Assembly: GCA_034620365.1 (NCBI GenBank)
Contig: JAQGEQ010000084.1
Span: 1,488,001 to 1,552,000, forward strand
Reading direction: 5' to 3'
From: Pegea sp. RAD2-039
Taxonomy: Eukaryota > Chordata > Thaliacea > Salpida > Salpidae
Length of the DNA: 64,000 nucleotides
Of the stretch, positions 24,651 through 38,976 are shown piece by piece. The position numbers were made by a program, and so were the translations under genes. The notes beneath the pieces were generated by a model, which was not told the origin of the DNA, ran no database searches, and saw only the letters and a list, made by a program, of their open reading frames with translations. Numbering within the stretch: position 1 is the stretch's first letter; each line of letters starts with the position of its first letter.

Positions 24651-27600
24651 ACAAGTCTGCAAAACAGATTGGCTTAATAAAATTTAGTCTCGATGTTTAT
24701 CAATATATTTTTTTGAATTTTAACTTGAGAAATTTTTGAATGATGAGTTGAACTCGCAATACCGCAAGAGATAAGAAAACAAACTTTTAAAATCGTTGAG
24801 ATTATGTTAAAACAACCTTACATAGCCAGGTGTTTATGGAGCTTGCCAGATATTTGATTTTGTTTAAACACTTTTTTTAAGAGTTTTGAAAGAAATTTTG
24901 CACAAGAGATTTTCTACTTATTTCAATAGCAGCTTAAAATTAAAAGCTTTTGTTGTAATAATATAAATGTTTCGTAGAATTTAGATTCACTTTATAGTTA
25001 AAAATCGGTAAAGGTAAAAAATGATTTTTATAAAATAAAAAGTGTTTCCGTTTTATGTTTTATGAAGCTTTTAAGTAATCTTAGGTCGATCTGTATGTTT
25101 ATACTAAACCGATTTTCAATATTTTATAAACAGTTTGCGGAAACAGCAGTATGAGTTCTATCAATTGCTTATCTTAATTGTGTTTTTTTGAGCGTACAAG
25201 AAAAGTAATTAACAAAAGTAAACGGAGATTGGAACTTAACCAGAATTCCTAGCACTGCAAGATAATTGAAAGTTGTATCAGTAATGCCTTATATGGTAAC
25301 TTTCACAGACATATATTTATAATTGTATTAACAAGTTTATGTAATTTATAATACTTTATGCTTTTTTTGATATGGATCTTAGATTTTACTAATTAGTCTG
25401 TTTCTGTATCATAATTACATCAGTCTTGTTTGAAGTTTAAGTATAAGAAGACTGCTTTTTTTACTAGTAATGTTATGAAAGACTTATTTTTATAAATTCA
25501 GCTGTTAAAGTTAAATCCTATAGATTATTTTGATAATGCAAGTAAAGCAAACAGATAGTTGAAAAGATATAAACAATAGTTCTTTCAATCAGAAAATGAG
25601 CTTAAGCTTTAGCTCAAAAATTTCATAGATTTCGAAAATCAGATTACCTAAAGTTTAATTCACAAATATCTAGACAGAGGTGTTGTTATATGGGTCAAAG
25701 TTATTTCTGTATCTTTATAGAACTCAGTTTTTTAAGAAACAGCTGAAGGATTGATAAATAGAACCAAAGTTATTGTCTAGAAATAGTTTGAATTTGCAGA
25801 GCATATTTTTGTGCTGGTAAATTGTTTTTATCTTTTAAAGTATTTTATAACTTTTTCGAGCTACTTATTTAGTAATAAATCAAAAATAATTTACTTTTGT
25901 AAGTAGTTTATTAAATATTGTCAAAGTTTAGTGATTTATTAAACATCAACATTTAAATAGTCAATTATTTAAGAAGTCAGTTTATTTAATATTCTTACAA
26001 CATTTAAAAGCAAATTTTCTAGCTTAAATTAATTGATTCATTTTGACGGTTGAAATTAAAAGCTCTATTTGTTGTAATAAACAATTGCTGGGTTATTATG
26101 TTTTTTACTGAGTCCTTACTGAATTTTACTTTATTGTTTTTTTCTTTATTTTTTAAGTATTGTTGTACCAGCTGATCAAACTTAGGGGTCAAACGTGTCA
26201 AACAGAAAAAAGAAATTGAATTGTTGAACCAGCTCACTTTGAAATAATAAAAAAAATAAATCAAAGAAAGTTTTGTTGGTTTAATTCCTACCACTAAATC
26301 TTAAGAAAGAAATTTATTTATAATTTACCTTTACAATTGTTTAGAAGAACTCTTGAAATTTTTAATAAAAGTTTAACATGCTACTCAATTTTTTGAAAAA
26401 GAAAGTTATAAATCAAATTGTCACTTGTTCTTTGTAAACTTTTTAATACTGATTTTCATCTCTTATCGTTTTGTTGTCTGCAAAAGGCAGATGTTTTAAC
26501 AACTATTGAAGTTTTGCCTATAAACGTTGAAAAGGATTCTAGCATAATTAAAAGATCTTACCCTTCCATAAGTACGATTAAAGTTCATATTTATAAGATT
26601 ATTAACGATTTTTAATATAGATCGAGCTCTTTTTACCCTTGTTTTCTAAAATGTCATCCATAGTAAAGCTTCAAACCACATATTTTCTTTTCATGTAACT
26701 AATATTGGCTGTTTATTTCTAAACATTTTTTACAATGTACTAGATAGGATTTTATTAACTTTTGTTTAAATTATTGTAAAGTTTTATTCATTTTAATGTT
26801 TATAGTTTAATCAGTTCTAGTAAAACTTAAAAAATTTTTTAAGGTTTACAAAGCTATAAATTTAAAACTTTTTTAATTATAAACCTAATTTAGTTAATGT
26901 TTAAACATTTTCACTAATAAATAATTTCATAATTTGATTTTAATTACCAACTAATCAGTAAAAGTTAATATTGCTGATTATTTAAATTAGATTGAAAATA
27001 TTCATGACTTAAGGGACTCTATTGACTGAATATTTTATTTAGTTAAATTCGTTCTATTGTTTTAAGCAATCTAGAGAAAAAATAACATAATTTATCGTAG
27101 ATAGCAAACAAACTCATAAAATAACTCATTTCTTAACTGCTTGCGTTTAAATATAGAATGAAAGCTATGTAAACATTTCAATATTAGTAATGTAAATAGC
27201 TTGCTAACAAATTTACATGTTAATAAACGTTTTGAATTTTTTCAATACTTATAACTAAATAAATCAACTCTTACCAACTCTTGTTAACAAATATCCTTAA
27301 ATTTACGAGTGAATAGATGCTCTGTTTGCTGGTTAAAAATTATTGATTCATTTGTAATGGTCAACATGAAATAACTTAACCTTTTAGCGATTAATTTCAA
27401 TTAACTGAAGTCAATTATAAAGTTGTTGGTTTCGCTATTAATAAATTGAAAATAGATTTACACAATTATTTGCTTTATTAAATGAATATAAAAGGAAATA
27501 AGAAGCTTGCAAAATTTGTGTCTTTTAACTTCATCAAATGAAAACAAAAATGATTTTATCGTAAAATAACCTTGCTTTAATACTTTTATAATTTTTTGTA

Positions 27601-30600
27601 ATCAAAAATTTGAGGATAAAGTAGTTTCAGGTTAGATTATAGACTAAAAGATGGGTTTGATTGAATATAAAGGTAAAATGACTATTAGTTTAAAATTGTA
27701 AGATAAAAATATTAATCTTTTGTTAATGAACATATTTAAGAATTGGAATTTCATTGAAATAATAGAGTATATTAAGTGTCTACTTGAAAAAATTCTTTTT
27801 TAAGTAACTAAATTCCTGTATCCTCTTAAAATTCTTGTTGTGATGACAAACCATAAATTATAAATCTTAAATTCTTTTATAAAATTACTAAAAAGTTATA
27901 CAAACCGTTGAAACATTTACCACAAAAAATATACTAGATTACCATCAGAAAGTTTTAAGTCTTATCTTTGTATGTGGAAAACAGTTTGATTTGAACGCTC
28001 GATACGATATGAACTTTAATTTCCATTTTTTTTGAGTCTGTAAATAAAAAGGTTTTCTTTTATACGTATGACAATGAACCACAGGTTATTATCTTATATG
28101 AAGCTAATATGTAACGATTCATTCCTAGTTATTTGCATTCTTTTGTAACATGTCATTTAACTTTCTTTTCTTTGATGTTTTTCTTCAAACAAATTATATT
28201 TTCATTTTTTATCAGTTTTTTTCGATCACGTCTTCAACACTAGAAATAATTCAAGTCAAAATGAACCAAAAACTTGTTTTGAATAAACTGAAAATACTTT
28301 TTGTATTTATTTTCAAGTAGTTAGGCTGAATACAGCTTCTGGAAATCATGAATGGCTTTGTTTTAATTTTTCTATCTCTATTTTTTGCGTTTAAATATTT
28401 TGCTAGAATAAAATTACAACACAACTTTAATGACAAAATTACAATATAATTTGATTTCAGAGATTTATTAATTACCTTTAACAAACTATTTAAATTGAAA
28501 CATATTAGAAAAACTAGCAAACCTATATCTATCTTTCTATGAGTTTAAGTTGGTTTTAAGACTAGTAATACAAATCTGCGCAACAAAAGTTTTCTATTTA
28601 TAAACTTTAAAAGCTGCTTTAAATTTATAATAGCTTCTAATTTGAAAAATTATTGTTTTGATTTTCATGAGTTAACAGAACTTTCGAAGTTTCACAACAA
28701 GTATAGAAAATAAATACTATATTTTTGTCAAAGTTTTATTGATTGATTTACAAAGCTATTCGGCCTAGTAATTTAGTTTTATACAATTTATATTATAATT
28801 ATTCAGAAAGAACTAATTTTAAAATAAAAGCAAAAATACTAAACTCAATTTGATTAACTTTAATCAATCGTAATGATTAAGGAAGGTTTATTTGTTTAAG
28901 TTACTGTTAAATACCAAAGATCACAGCTTCGAGATTTTTGTAAACCATCTATTGCCTTCAATACTTAAACCAACACCAGCTTTACAACCTTTACATACTT
29001 ACCTACAATTAATTTTTGTAAAAAAATCTGTTTTCAAAACAAAATTAAAAAGCGAAGCCAAAAAGAGTAGGAAAGAAGAAAATAAATTGGTCCAGATATA
29101 AAGTTTCAAAATAAATTGATACTAGTTAGAAGCAAAGTTCTTGTACTAGTTAGTAGACTAGACAGCCAACAACATCATTTTACTTCTGCTCGCTTTTATT
29201 CCTTAATTTTGATAAAGAGTGTAATTTATCAAATCTAAACGATAAGGTTCACATGGTCTAATTGTTTGCTCAGATAACTCAAGTCCGTTCTTTGAGTTTT
29301 TGTGTGAGTATGCTTTTCGATTCCTGGTTAAAATTTCACATAAAAGTAAACGAAAAAATAAGTTATGTCTGTTTCCAGTTTGCTATATTATTGATATACA
29401 CGATTTAGCGGGATTTAGACTTGGCCAACAGCTGAAGTAATGGACAAATTAAAAAACGTTTAATTCTTACATTTATTGCAAGAAAGTTTTGAAGGCAGAA
29501 AAATACAGTGTTTGCTTTTTAATATTGCAATAGGTTAATTACAGAAAAAGCTTTATCAACATTTTTATCTATCAAACATTTATTTTTTAGCTTCAAACCT
29601 AAAAGAATATTTCTCACAAAAGTTAGTCGTTGATACAAATAGCATGCATACATTTGGTTTTGACTTCAAAGTTATTATTATCTTATGCGATCAGTTATTT
29701 CAGCTGTACACTTAAATCTGAGGTTAGCTTGCTGTCAATTAAACAGTAATTTTTTACCGTCTAATTGAAGAAAACCTTTAGTAGCTCCAAAAAGTTACTC
29801 ATACAATTATTATTTTAAATAAATTCAAACGATCAGGTGTTGCTGTTAAATTCAAAAAGTATTTTTTTCAATTATGTAAAATCTCACGTTTTATTAAGTT
29901 CTAAGCAAGTAAATATCAAAAGTATGTCAGGTTTTTCAAAACAGATGAAGATTAGTTGAAGCAAATGCCTGGCTTTATTTGACATATTTATGCAGTTTTT
30001 CAATTGTATAAGGTTGTAGATGAAATTGTAACTTTTGTATACACAGCTGTACTTATGGTTTTTGTCAATTTTCGACCGGCGGGTAGACTTGAAACTTTTT
30101 ATTTATAATCTTATAAATCAATCTTATTTTCAACACTACACTTTATAATTTTTCTACTTAAAATTATAGTCTTACACGGTTCACATGACAGGTAGATTCT
30201 CTTAATTTATTGACAAAGCAAATAACCATTTGATAATATTTCAATATAGCTCAACGTACTAAGGAAGATTTTGTTGTCGGAACGCTTAAAACAATTACAT
30301 TTGAAATTAGTTTTGGTAGAAAGTTGTGACAAACAGACAAGTTACAATTTGTCCAAATTGATTATATAGTTTGTGAAGAGAAATTCATAATCTTTAAAAG
30401 TTTACCTAAATTGGTAAAAACGTAAAAACTCCTAATGAAGTTTTTCTAACCGTATGATGCATTTTTTAAAGACTTTTATGGGTCTTCGGTTTCTATATAT
30501 AATTTTCAAGTAATTTGTAAATCATTTAAACAATTGTGTAATTATAGAAAACTAATTAATAAAATCATATCATTTAGCTATTAGTTTTATAAACGTTTGA

Positions 30601-33600
30601 ATTAATTATTAATTTTTTGTTTCAACAAAAACACAGTAATAAAAGTAGATATATATCTGAATGTTTTAATGATAAAAAATTGATTAGCCTTTTGAAAACA
30701 ATTTTTTTGAAATGTTAAAAACCTGATTATATATAGATTATTAAACAAATAGACGCAAGATTGTGATATCTTTTATTTGAGTAATTTAAGTCAATGTTTT
30801 TAACTAAAGTATCTTGCAGTAAAATAGTTTATGTAAACATAACCTTTGAAACCCTGCAATTTAGTTTTAATTATCATACAGCTTTAACATTTTTGCCAAT
30901 CACTTTTCATTTTAAAAACTGGGTGAAAATAAACTGATTATTATGTCTTTGAAAACTGATTATTATATAAAATATTTAGTTTAATAAATAAATTTTTTAA
31001 TAGTTATTGTAATTTAAGTTCAAGTTAATCTAACTATTGTTTGAAGCTATTTACTTTCATGTAATAAAATTAAAAAAAATTATCAATTTAAACTATATTT
31101 CAATCATTTAATTTCAAAATATTAACCATCAAAAATTTATTTTAGAGTTTACAAAACGTTTTTAGATAAAAAGCTTAAGAATTACGTTATTTTTAATGAT
31201 AAAGTTGTCATGACAGGAGGTTATTTATATGAAAGTAAGCTTAAAAAAGAAACTCTTACAAATAAATCCTAATCTTGAAATGCGTGAAAGCTTTTGTTTC
31301 ATTGTTTGAAATAATTGTCTTTGAAAAGTTGGCGCACGACTTGATTGATTGCTTGTGAGGTTTGTCTGAGTGTCACAAAGAGGCCGTTTTCATTTATGTC
31401 ACTCGTATTATACAAAATTTGTTTTAAACAAACCAATTTGTGTACATCTAAAATATTTTAAAAGTTTCATCTTCATACTGATTTTATTTACTTTATATTA
31501 AATTTTCTTTGTTCATACAATATTTTTACAATAACTATGTTGTTTTGAGTTTTATTAATTTCTTTGGTATCAAGCGTTCTAGTGCTTTACTTTTGAGATT
31601 AGTATATATAAAAATATATATAAAATCTATTCTAGCTTAAAAAATAGTAATCATCTGTAAGTAACAGTAATTTCAAACAATTTAACTTCATCAAAATGTT
31701 TGTGTTAATTATGAGTGTTATTAACATTAGTATTGATATCATAATGCAACAAAATTTAGTTTATATTTCTTAGGGTTATTATATATTATTTACTGTAAAA
31801 GTAAAATTATACCAGCTTGTTTCTTTAATTAATACCTGAAAGTTTATCAACGTAAATTAACCCAAACAGTTACTACAATAAAAGTAGTTACCGCTTAAAA
31901 ATATTGAATATATAGAAAATGAATAAATCGATTTTTTAGATTCTGGTGAAAATTTATCTATAACCATCATTTTACTCTTCCAAAAGCACAACATTATTAG
32001 CTTTGATTATTACATATATATAGCTATAAATTATATAACTATCAAATAAAAATAAAAAAATTTATAAATTGCTTAACAGGGATTTTGATTGGTGGAAAAT
32101 AATCCAAATATATGTTGAAAAACATAAATATAAATTGAACTGTAAAAAGGATATGTACTTCCTGAAATATTTACTGTTAAGATAGCTATGAAAATGTCGA
32201 GGACGACGTTTTGTCTGCTCTTGAGAGATCTCTTATCTGATTATTCAGTTTATTTGCCGATAGTAAGATCTGGTGTTTGATGACAGTGATAACTCCAATT
32301 ATCTCATAAAGCAAGCATCCAAATATATTAATTAAATCTTTTTTTATGACGGTTTAGTTATTTAAGAAATTTGTAGTATATATATGTTAGTTTAGTGCAG
32401 AAAACTTATAGTTTTATTGGCAATATAGATGAAACAATATAAATGTACGTATTTAAAACATCAATACTCAAAGATGAGATTATTTTAAAGTTAAGTGTTG
32501 ATTAAATATGTCAAACCTACTCAAATACTGAAAAGTGTTTTTAAAAGTTAGCTATTGTTTTTAGTTTGATTAGTTTAAAAGCAGTTTTTTAATGTTCTAG
32601 GGCGACTGGTTATAATTGGTATAATATAAAATCACCGAATTTTAATAAACTTCATATTTCTTGCATCGTTTAAAACTTCTTCTTTTATTTAGACTTTTAT
32701 AACTCCGGAAAATCTGAGTATATTTGAGAAATCTACTGGCCAAATGTATCCTCGCAAAGATTGATTAGATACGAGTAATGTTATATGCTTGAGTGGTATT
32801 TGCTTCAACAACTCATTCTTTAGTTATGACATTTGTATAAAAGATTACGTAAAAAAGAGAAAAAAAATGCTGATTTATTGGCTGTAAGACAAATAAAAAA
32901 GATTTCGCTCAAAAACTATTGCTGTTCTATTCTATCAATTTTCGTCCTATTATTTTCTAAACAATCTCAAAATGTTTTTTTACGATAAGATTAGAGAACC
33001 AAATATAACAAATGAGTTTGATAGACAGCAATTTTTTATACTTAAACTTTTTTTAATAGCTGTTAGTATTTCAATAACAGATCTTTTTTGATAAAACTAT
33101 ATATTTAAATGTTTTCATTTGAAATTGGGTGGTAACTGTTTAAAATTCTTTATAGATCTTTGAGTCACTTTAAAGATGAATGTAAATTACAGAAAAAATC
33201 TGCCCTGAAAAGTTAACTGAGATATTTTAATAATCAGTTTTATGAAATCTCACGAAACATGAAGACTTGTAGGCTTGGTTTTTGATTTGTATTTGTGATG
33301 AATACCATAAAGTATGTTTTATAAAGTCTTTATATGTAGTAGAATTATTGTAGATTGCCAAAATGTTTTTACTGCATAAAATTTATACAGTAAAGTGCTT
33401 TGAATTATCATTTGCAATTTTGATTTTAGTAATAAGTTTAGTAATAAACTACTGCAGAATGCTCTCATCTACCTGCTTAAAGACATCTTAGATCTTTATA
33501 CAGTTTTTCGTTTTAGTAAGTAAGTCTTTGCAATCAAGATACAGTCATTTTTACATTAGTAGTACATTGTTTTATGTAGTAGATTTCGAAAAAGCTATAA

Positions 33601-36600
33601 AATACAAACAATAAATTCTTTCAAGTTAATAGCTGACAAAACAACTAGTTTTGTATAAAACTTTGCATCAATGAAGTGTTTATGCTGAATAATAAAGCTA
33701 CAACTTGACTAGCTGTCAAATAAAACCTTAGCGAAAAAAATTATGAATGGAATAATAGTTTAAGGGTAAACTTATACTTTTTGTTTTATTATTTAGGTAT
33801 TTGTAAAAGTATAACATAGATCAGAGCTTTTTCAATCTGCTTTATTGAGCAAATTTTCAGCTTGAAGCTCTACAAATATTTTTTAACTAGAAAGATGTAA
33901 AATAATCTCTTGTTGACACATATACGACAATTTTAACATATAAATTTTCAAAATATAAGCAAACATATTTGCTATTTAAAGTTTTTATTGGGTGTTACAA
34001 AAAGTTCAACAGAAATCGGTATCTTAATTGTTTTGCTTTCTATTTTTTGTGTAAGTTGTAAACTTCCTAAAAATCATTCTTTTATCTGAAATATTATAAG
34101 AGTTTACAGAAACTAGCTCATAAATTGCTCTGCATTTTGTGAGAGTAACAACATAAGCTCCACAGTTGTGATTTATTATAACGTAACTAATTGAAAAATC
34201 ATTTGGAATCTTCTAAAAATAAACTTTCGCTCAGCTCAAGACTTCAACGATTTTACAATAAATTAATTTAAGAGAAAGCTACCGTTCTCTTTTGCTTCTG
34301 ATCGTCTTTCCATTCTTCTCTTATATGATCCAAGTAGTTTCCACTTTGTTGTGAAGGAATGTTTCTTTACCTATATAGTTTGGCTCATTATCATCCGCTG
34401 CGTTACGAGAATTTCAGATTTAAGTAGGGATTAGCCGATTTATGATCTGCTAGTAAACCCAATCAACGAGTTATAGTCTGTATGAAAAGATAACAGATAC
34501 TTATAATAACTTACCATGCATCACTGAATAATTTTGACCATATTTTTTTCTTTTGAAAGCCGCTATAAGCCGATTAAGCAAAGGTTACTTTACGAAGGCT
34601 TCTTGCAAAGCATCGAGCAAAATGGTCTCATTTCAAGGGATTAGACTCGAAGTATGAAGTGAAAATACACAAAATTATCTTAACATAGAGGAAATAAGAA
34701 TACTAGCATCTGCACTCAGTGAAGTAACCTATGAGAAAACAACAAAATATTTTGCAATTGGAATCTAATAAAAAATATATAAATGAAATTTGACAGCCTA
34801 AAACTGAGTTTAAATTTACTCAAATGTTACTCTCTCTTTTTCTTCGTAAGTTTGCAGTCTAATCATCAACCTAAAGACCGTAGAATCTGTTTATCTAATT
34901 AGAAAACATAATTCAAATTCAACTAGCTGAAAGCTATGTTGATTTTTAACTTTCAAAAACAAATCAGTTTTCCAGAAATATTGTAAAAGTATCAAAGCAA
35001 TTTACGCTTTTTTTTGTTTCTTTTAGTTTGGCTGTTTTTGGCTGGTATCGTTTGCGTTATCAACCTCTGCTTTATAATAAGCTTATTTTTTGTTTTTGAA
35101 TACAAACTCTTTTTCTTGAATAACTTTAAACAGTTGATAACACACGAGTTTTTAAAATCAAAATTTATTACTACAAAAGAGAAAACTTAACAAATTAATG
35201 CTGCTTACTTAATTAGTCTTGAAATTTATTTCTGCCTACAGAAGAATAAATGAGTATTTTCACTTTAGTAGCTGTAAGTTTTAAAAAATTATTTTTCATA
35301 AAAAAGCATTTAACTAGTGGTCTAATATTTTCAAAAACATTTAGAAATTTATAAATATTTTTCCAAATTATTATAAAGCTAGGTTAAAAATGATATAAAA
35401 TTCTTGAAAAACGATAGTGTGATTATTCGGAAGTTGTAGAAACTGCTGAAAAGTGTAATCAATCTTAATTTATCATTGTAAGTCGAAGCTTAGACTTGGC
35501 TTCTATTTCATGGATATAAAACCTTCAAGTGTTCGTTCACTTAAGTTGTTTTTAAAGATTGCTGAAAAGCTTAATACTACTGACAGATGTACGCTGTTCA
35601 TAGTTTTCAACTCAATTGTTTTAAAGAGAAGGCCGAAAGATCATAACTAGTTACTAATTGTTGTAGGCCTGAAACATACGAAGATTGGTCACTAAAAAAC
35701 CTTTAGTAGCTGCAGAAAAAAGGAAAAGTATTTTGAAGGCTAGTGGATGTTTTGAATAGTTGAATAGTACTCCAAGCGTTTCTCATGATGTTATGTGAAT
35801 TGTCAGTCTTCACCCATTTGTTTAAACCTCAACCACACAAGAGTACGTCACAAGGCATCTGTTGAAGAAAAAAAATTACGAAACGTTTTAAGCTTTTACA
35901 TATTAGTTCAACCTTATCGTCTTTAATATAATTCGAATTTTTTGAATGACAGTATTATCAGTTTATACAAAGTGTTTATAGTCCACATCATATCTAATAG
36001 ATTGATTTGATATCATAATAGATATAAAAAAACAACTTTTTCTTTATAGTTTACATTATTTGATAAATTCTTAAGTTCAAGGTATGTCTGATGTAAAATT
36101 ATTTTCTTTAAATTCTTCTAAAAAGTTATTAAATTGATCATAAAAAAGATTATAAAAAGTTCAAGTATTTTTAATCAGTCAGTAGCAGTAAACTTAGGAA
36201 AAACTTTTATCTCAATTTGTTTAAAACTTTTGTAGAAACTTTAATTTTATATATTTAGCTATAAATACGTAATAAATATTTATAAAAAGTTTTTTGTGAT
36301 GAAAATTGCTTTTAATTTGGCAGATTACAAAGTAGAAAATATAAATTGATACTCCGTTGTTTTTATCAAAACACAAGTTTTTCAAAATAAAAGCTTTAGT
36401 TTGTATTTTATTGTTTTGTTTTTGAAGCTATTAAATGATTTAGAAATTATATTTCATGATTAAGTCTTATTTAAGACCAAAAATAATAATCTATTAGAAA
36501 ACAACAGAAAAAATAAATTTTAAAAAGAAATGTATCATATTAAAATTTATTTATCAAAAGTTCTTATTTTCTTATTTGTATATTCAGTAATATTAATTAC

Positions 36601-38976
36601 ATTTTAGTCAATCGTATTATGATAATAAAAATATTATAATTTGACTTTGAATCCTATAAAGTTTCCATGAAATTTGAATCTTATGTTTTCAATTACTCAT
36701 AAATAGATGACTTAATAGTTTATTTAGCTGCCATTGGTAATGTGAAGTTCACAAAAGTGTTCTTAGCAATCCAAGCTTTCATAGAGATAAGGTCTTTCAG
36801 TGATTACATCCTTGTTTGAAGTCTCTTAAACTTCTTAAATAGTGTTTTTGATACTTGCTAGTTATGTTTAGATGAAGAAACGATCTCATTGACTATTATT
36901 TGACAATTCACTTGAAATTTAATGTAGCAAATCTCAACTTGTTGTTTGCTTGAAGAACATTAACAAAGTATACTCACTTCCACAGCTTTCATTTGTTCGG
37001 GCTTTGTCTGTTTATACAGCTGACAACCCTTACTTGTCTGTATTACTTTTAGTGGCCCGTGAAATACTCAAACTTGAAAGGCAAAAGGTGATGAGCTGGG
37101 AAAAGCAAGTTGAAATAACAAAAAGGAGTAAATGACCGATTTCATCAAAAGCTACAAATCAAATTTTGTAATAGAAATTATTATTGAAATCATAAATAAT
37201 CAGGTTTTTGTGCTTAACATGTATTTTTTAGAATCTTAGAGACTTTGCTTTCTTTCTTACTTGATCTTTATTGATTAACGAGCAGCTTCTTTGAGGTAAC
37301 TCAAAAATAAAGCAATAAACGTTAACTCGGTAAGATCAAGTTAATCTGAAAAGCAAATTTACTTGACTTTTAAAGATTTTCACTTTACTTGTACTTCTTT
37401 ATTGATTAAGTAAAAAGTAGAAAGTTGATGTTAATTTGATTTTGTACAATTTGAAAATGTTTTTAAAACAGTTTAAAACTTCAAAAAAGTTTTACTTGTT
37501 TTTATTCAAAGTACTTGGCTCTATTCATAGATCTAAAGAAATACATTTTTTCCAATTGTTATCTTAAAAGATCATTGTGAAAGGAATAAAATATGTAAAG
37601 GTCTAAAAAAATATCATACACAACAGCTGATTTGTAAAGGAAGTGTTACCACAATAGTTAATGCGTTTCATGTACGAGAGGTTGCTCTTAAAACGTTCAT
37701 TTGAAAGAAGATACAGTTAAAATGAAGCTTTTGAAGTCTTTGAATTAAAATTACCAACTTACAAAATACAAGACATCTTCTGTGTACTTGTAATTGTAGA
37801 GATTAAGGCTTGCTTGTCAGAATACGTAATCACGAATTGAATTTGAAAATAATTTGCGGCGGGAACCTTTGCTTAGAGCTCTACAATCTGGCCGTAAAAC
37901 TGTGCTAAAAATATGCTCGCTATTGTGTTATTGTTCTTGTTATTTTGCATTTCTTTCGACAAGAGTTTTCTAGCCTCAATGAACAAAATGTTTTATCTGA
38001 AAACGCTTTCTATCGTTCTCAGGCAATTCTCCTCAACTACAACGACAAGGGTTTATCTGAAAACTGCTCAATAGAAACCTCACATGTAAGTTAACAAAGT
38101 CAAGTAATCCAAGTTTTTGTAATCGAAGCTCACAATTGAAACCGTTTTAATACGCTGTTACATGTGATATATGGTCTATAAGCAGAATTTTGGAAAAAAG
38201 TGAAAAGACGAGGCTGTTTTGCCATATCTGTCTGAAAAGCTTTCAAATCCAACCATCACCTCTGCTTCGTATGCTCTGCTGATACAGAATTTTCGTAACA
38301 ACCCAAAATGTTTAAGACTTGTGCTAGACCTGCCTATCTTTTTTTTCAATCCATCTTCTCTTTCAATCGTTACTGAGCATCCTTTCTATGTTTTCACATC
38401 CTCACTTTTCAAATGCTTTTTTTTTCTTTCTCTGTCACTTGCTTTCTTTTTTCCCTTTTTTTCGCCTTCATAGATTAACTGAATGGGAACTAACATCGAC
38501 AATAGCAGACGTTGCTCAGCAGTACACGAGCAAAAGTGCTCTCTGATAAAAACCAAAGAATTTGTATTTTGTTTGCAGAATATTAGAACTTATAGACAAC
38601 AGAAGTTTTTCTATCTGATTTTGAAAGATTCAATTTTTAATCACATTTAAATTGTATTAGTGACCTGATATTCTTCGGTCTGTTTAGAATAGCTTCGAAC
38701 TTTTTTAAATGAATAAGTCATGATTTATAAATTCAAAATTATCTTGTTTTTAAAAGTGAAAGAAGCATGTAATTGAACTAAAAAGCTATATTTAAATTTG
38801 CTGAGTTCATCGCCTAGTTTAAACAATATTCTTCATTCTAATTATTTTATTTTTTTATTGTAGTCTTAGGACAAATACTATAAAGCTAAGAAAACTATTA
38901 GACGTAAGAAACGTACTAGACGTTACTTCACTGGCTTTTTGTTGAAAGTAAAACTTATTCTTTTTCTGGCTTCCCT

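Larger units (their letters stand above)
13698..38976. other. About 25 kb gene-free region upstream of the BMP gene
   Basis: No exon series, RNA gene or intact mobile element is recognisable on either strand. Short open frames (for example 15782-15985, 17720-17938, 28251-28520 minus, 28892-29101) lack homology and linked exons. Most of the stretch is extremely AT-rich. Two parts are visibly less so: about 23250-24650 and 37800-38560, both with several CG dinucleotides and mixed-composition words. They may be conserved regulatory DNA, untranslated exons or old decayed repeats; comparative alignment is needed to decide. The segment 26486-26612 has an acceptor-like tract and an open frame but stands alone. 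Confidence 0.45.

Noticed and set aside
26486-26614. Isolated exon-like frame with an acceptor-like tract
   Set aside because: A single short frame with no partner exon within several kb; chance is sufficient.
36950-37135. 61-codon open frame upstream of the BMP gene
   Set aside because: The start is non-ATG, there are no splice-linked exons and no family resemblance.
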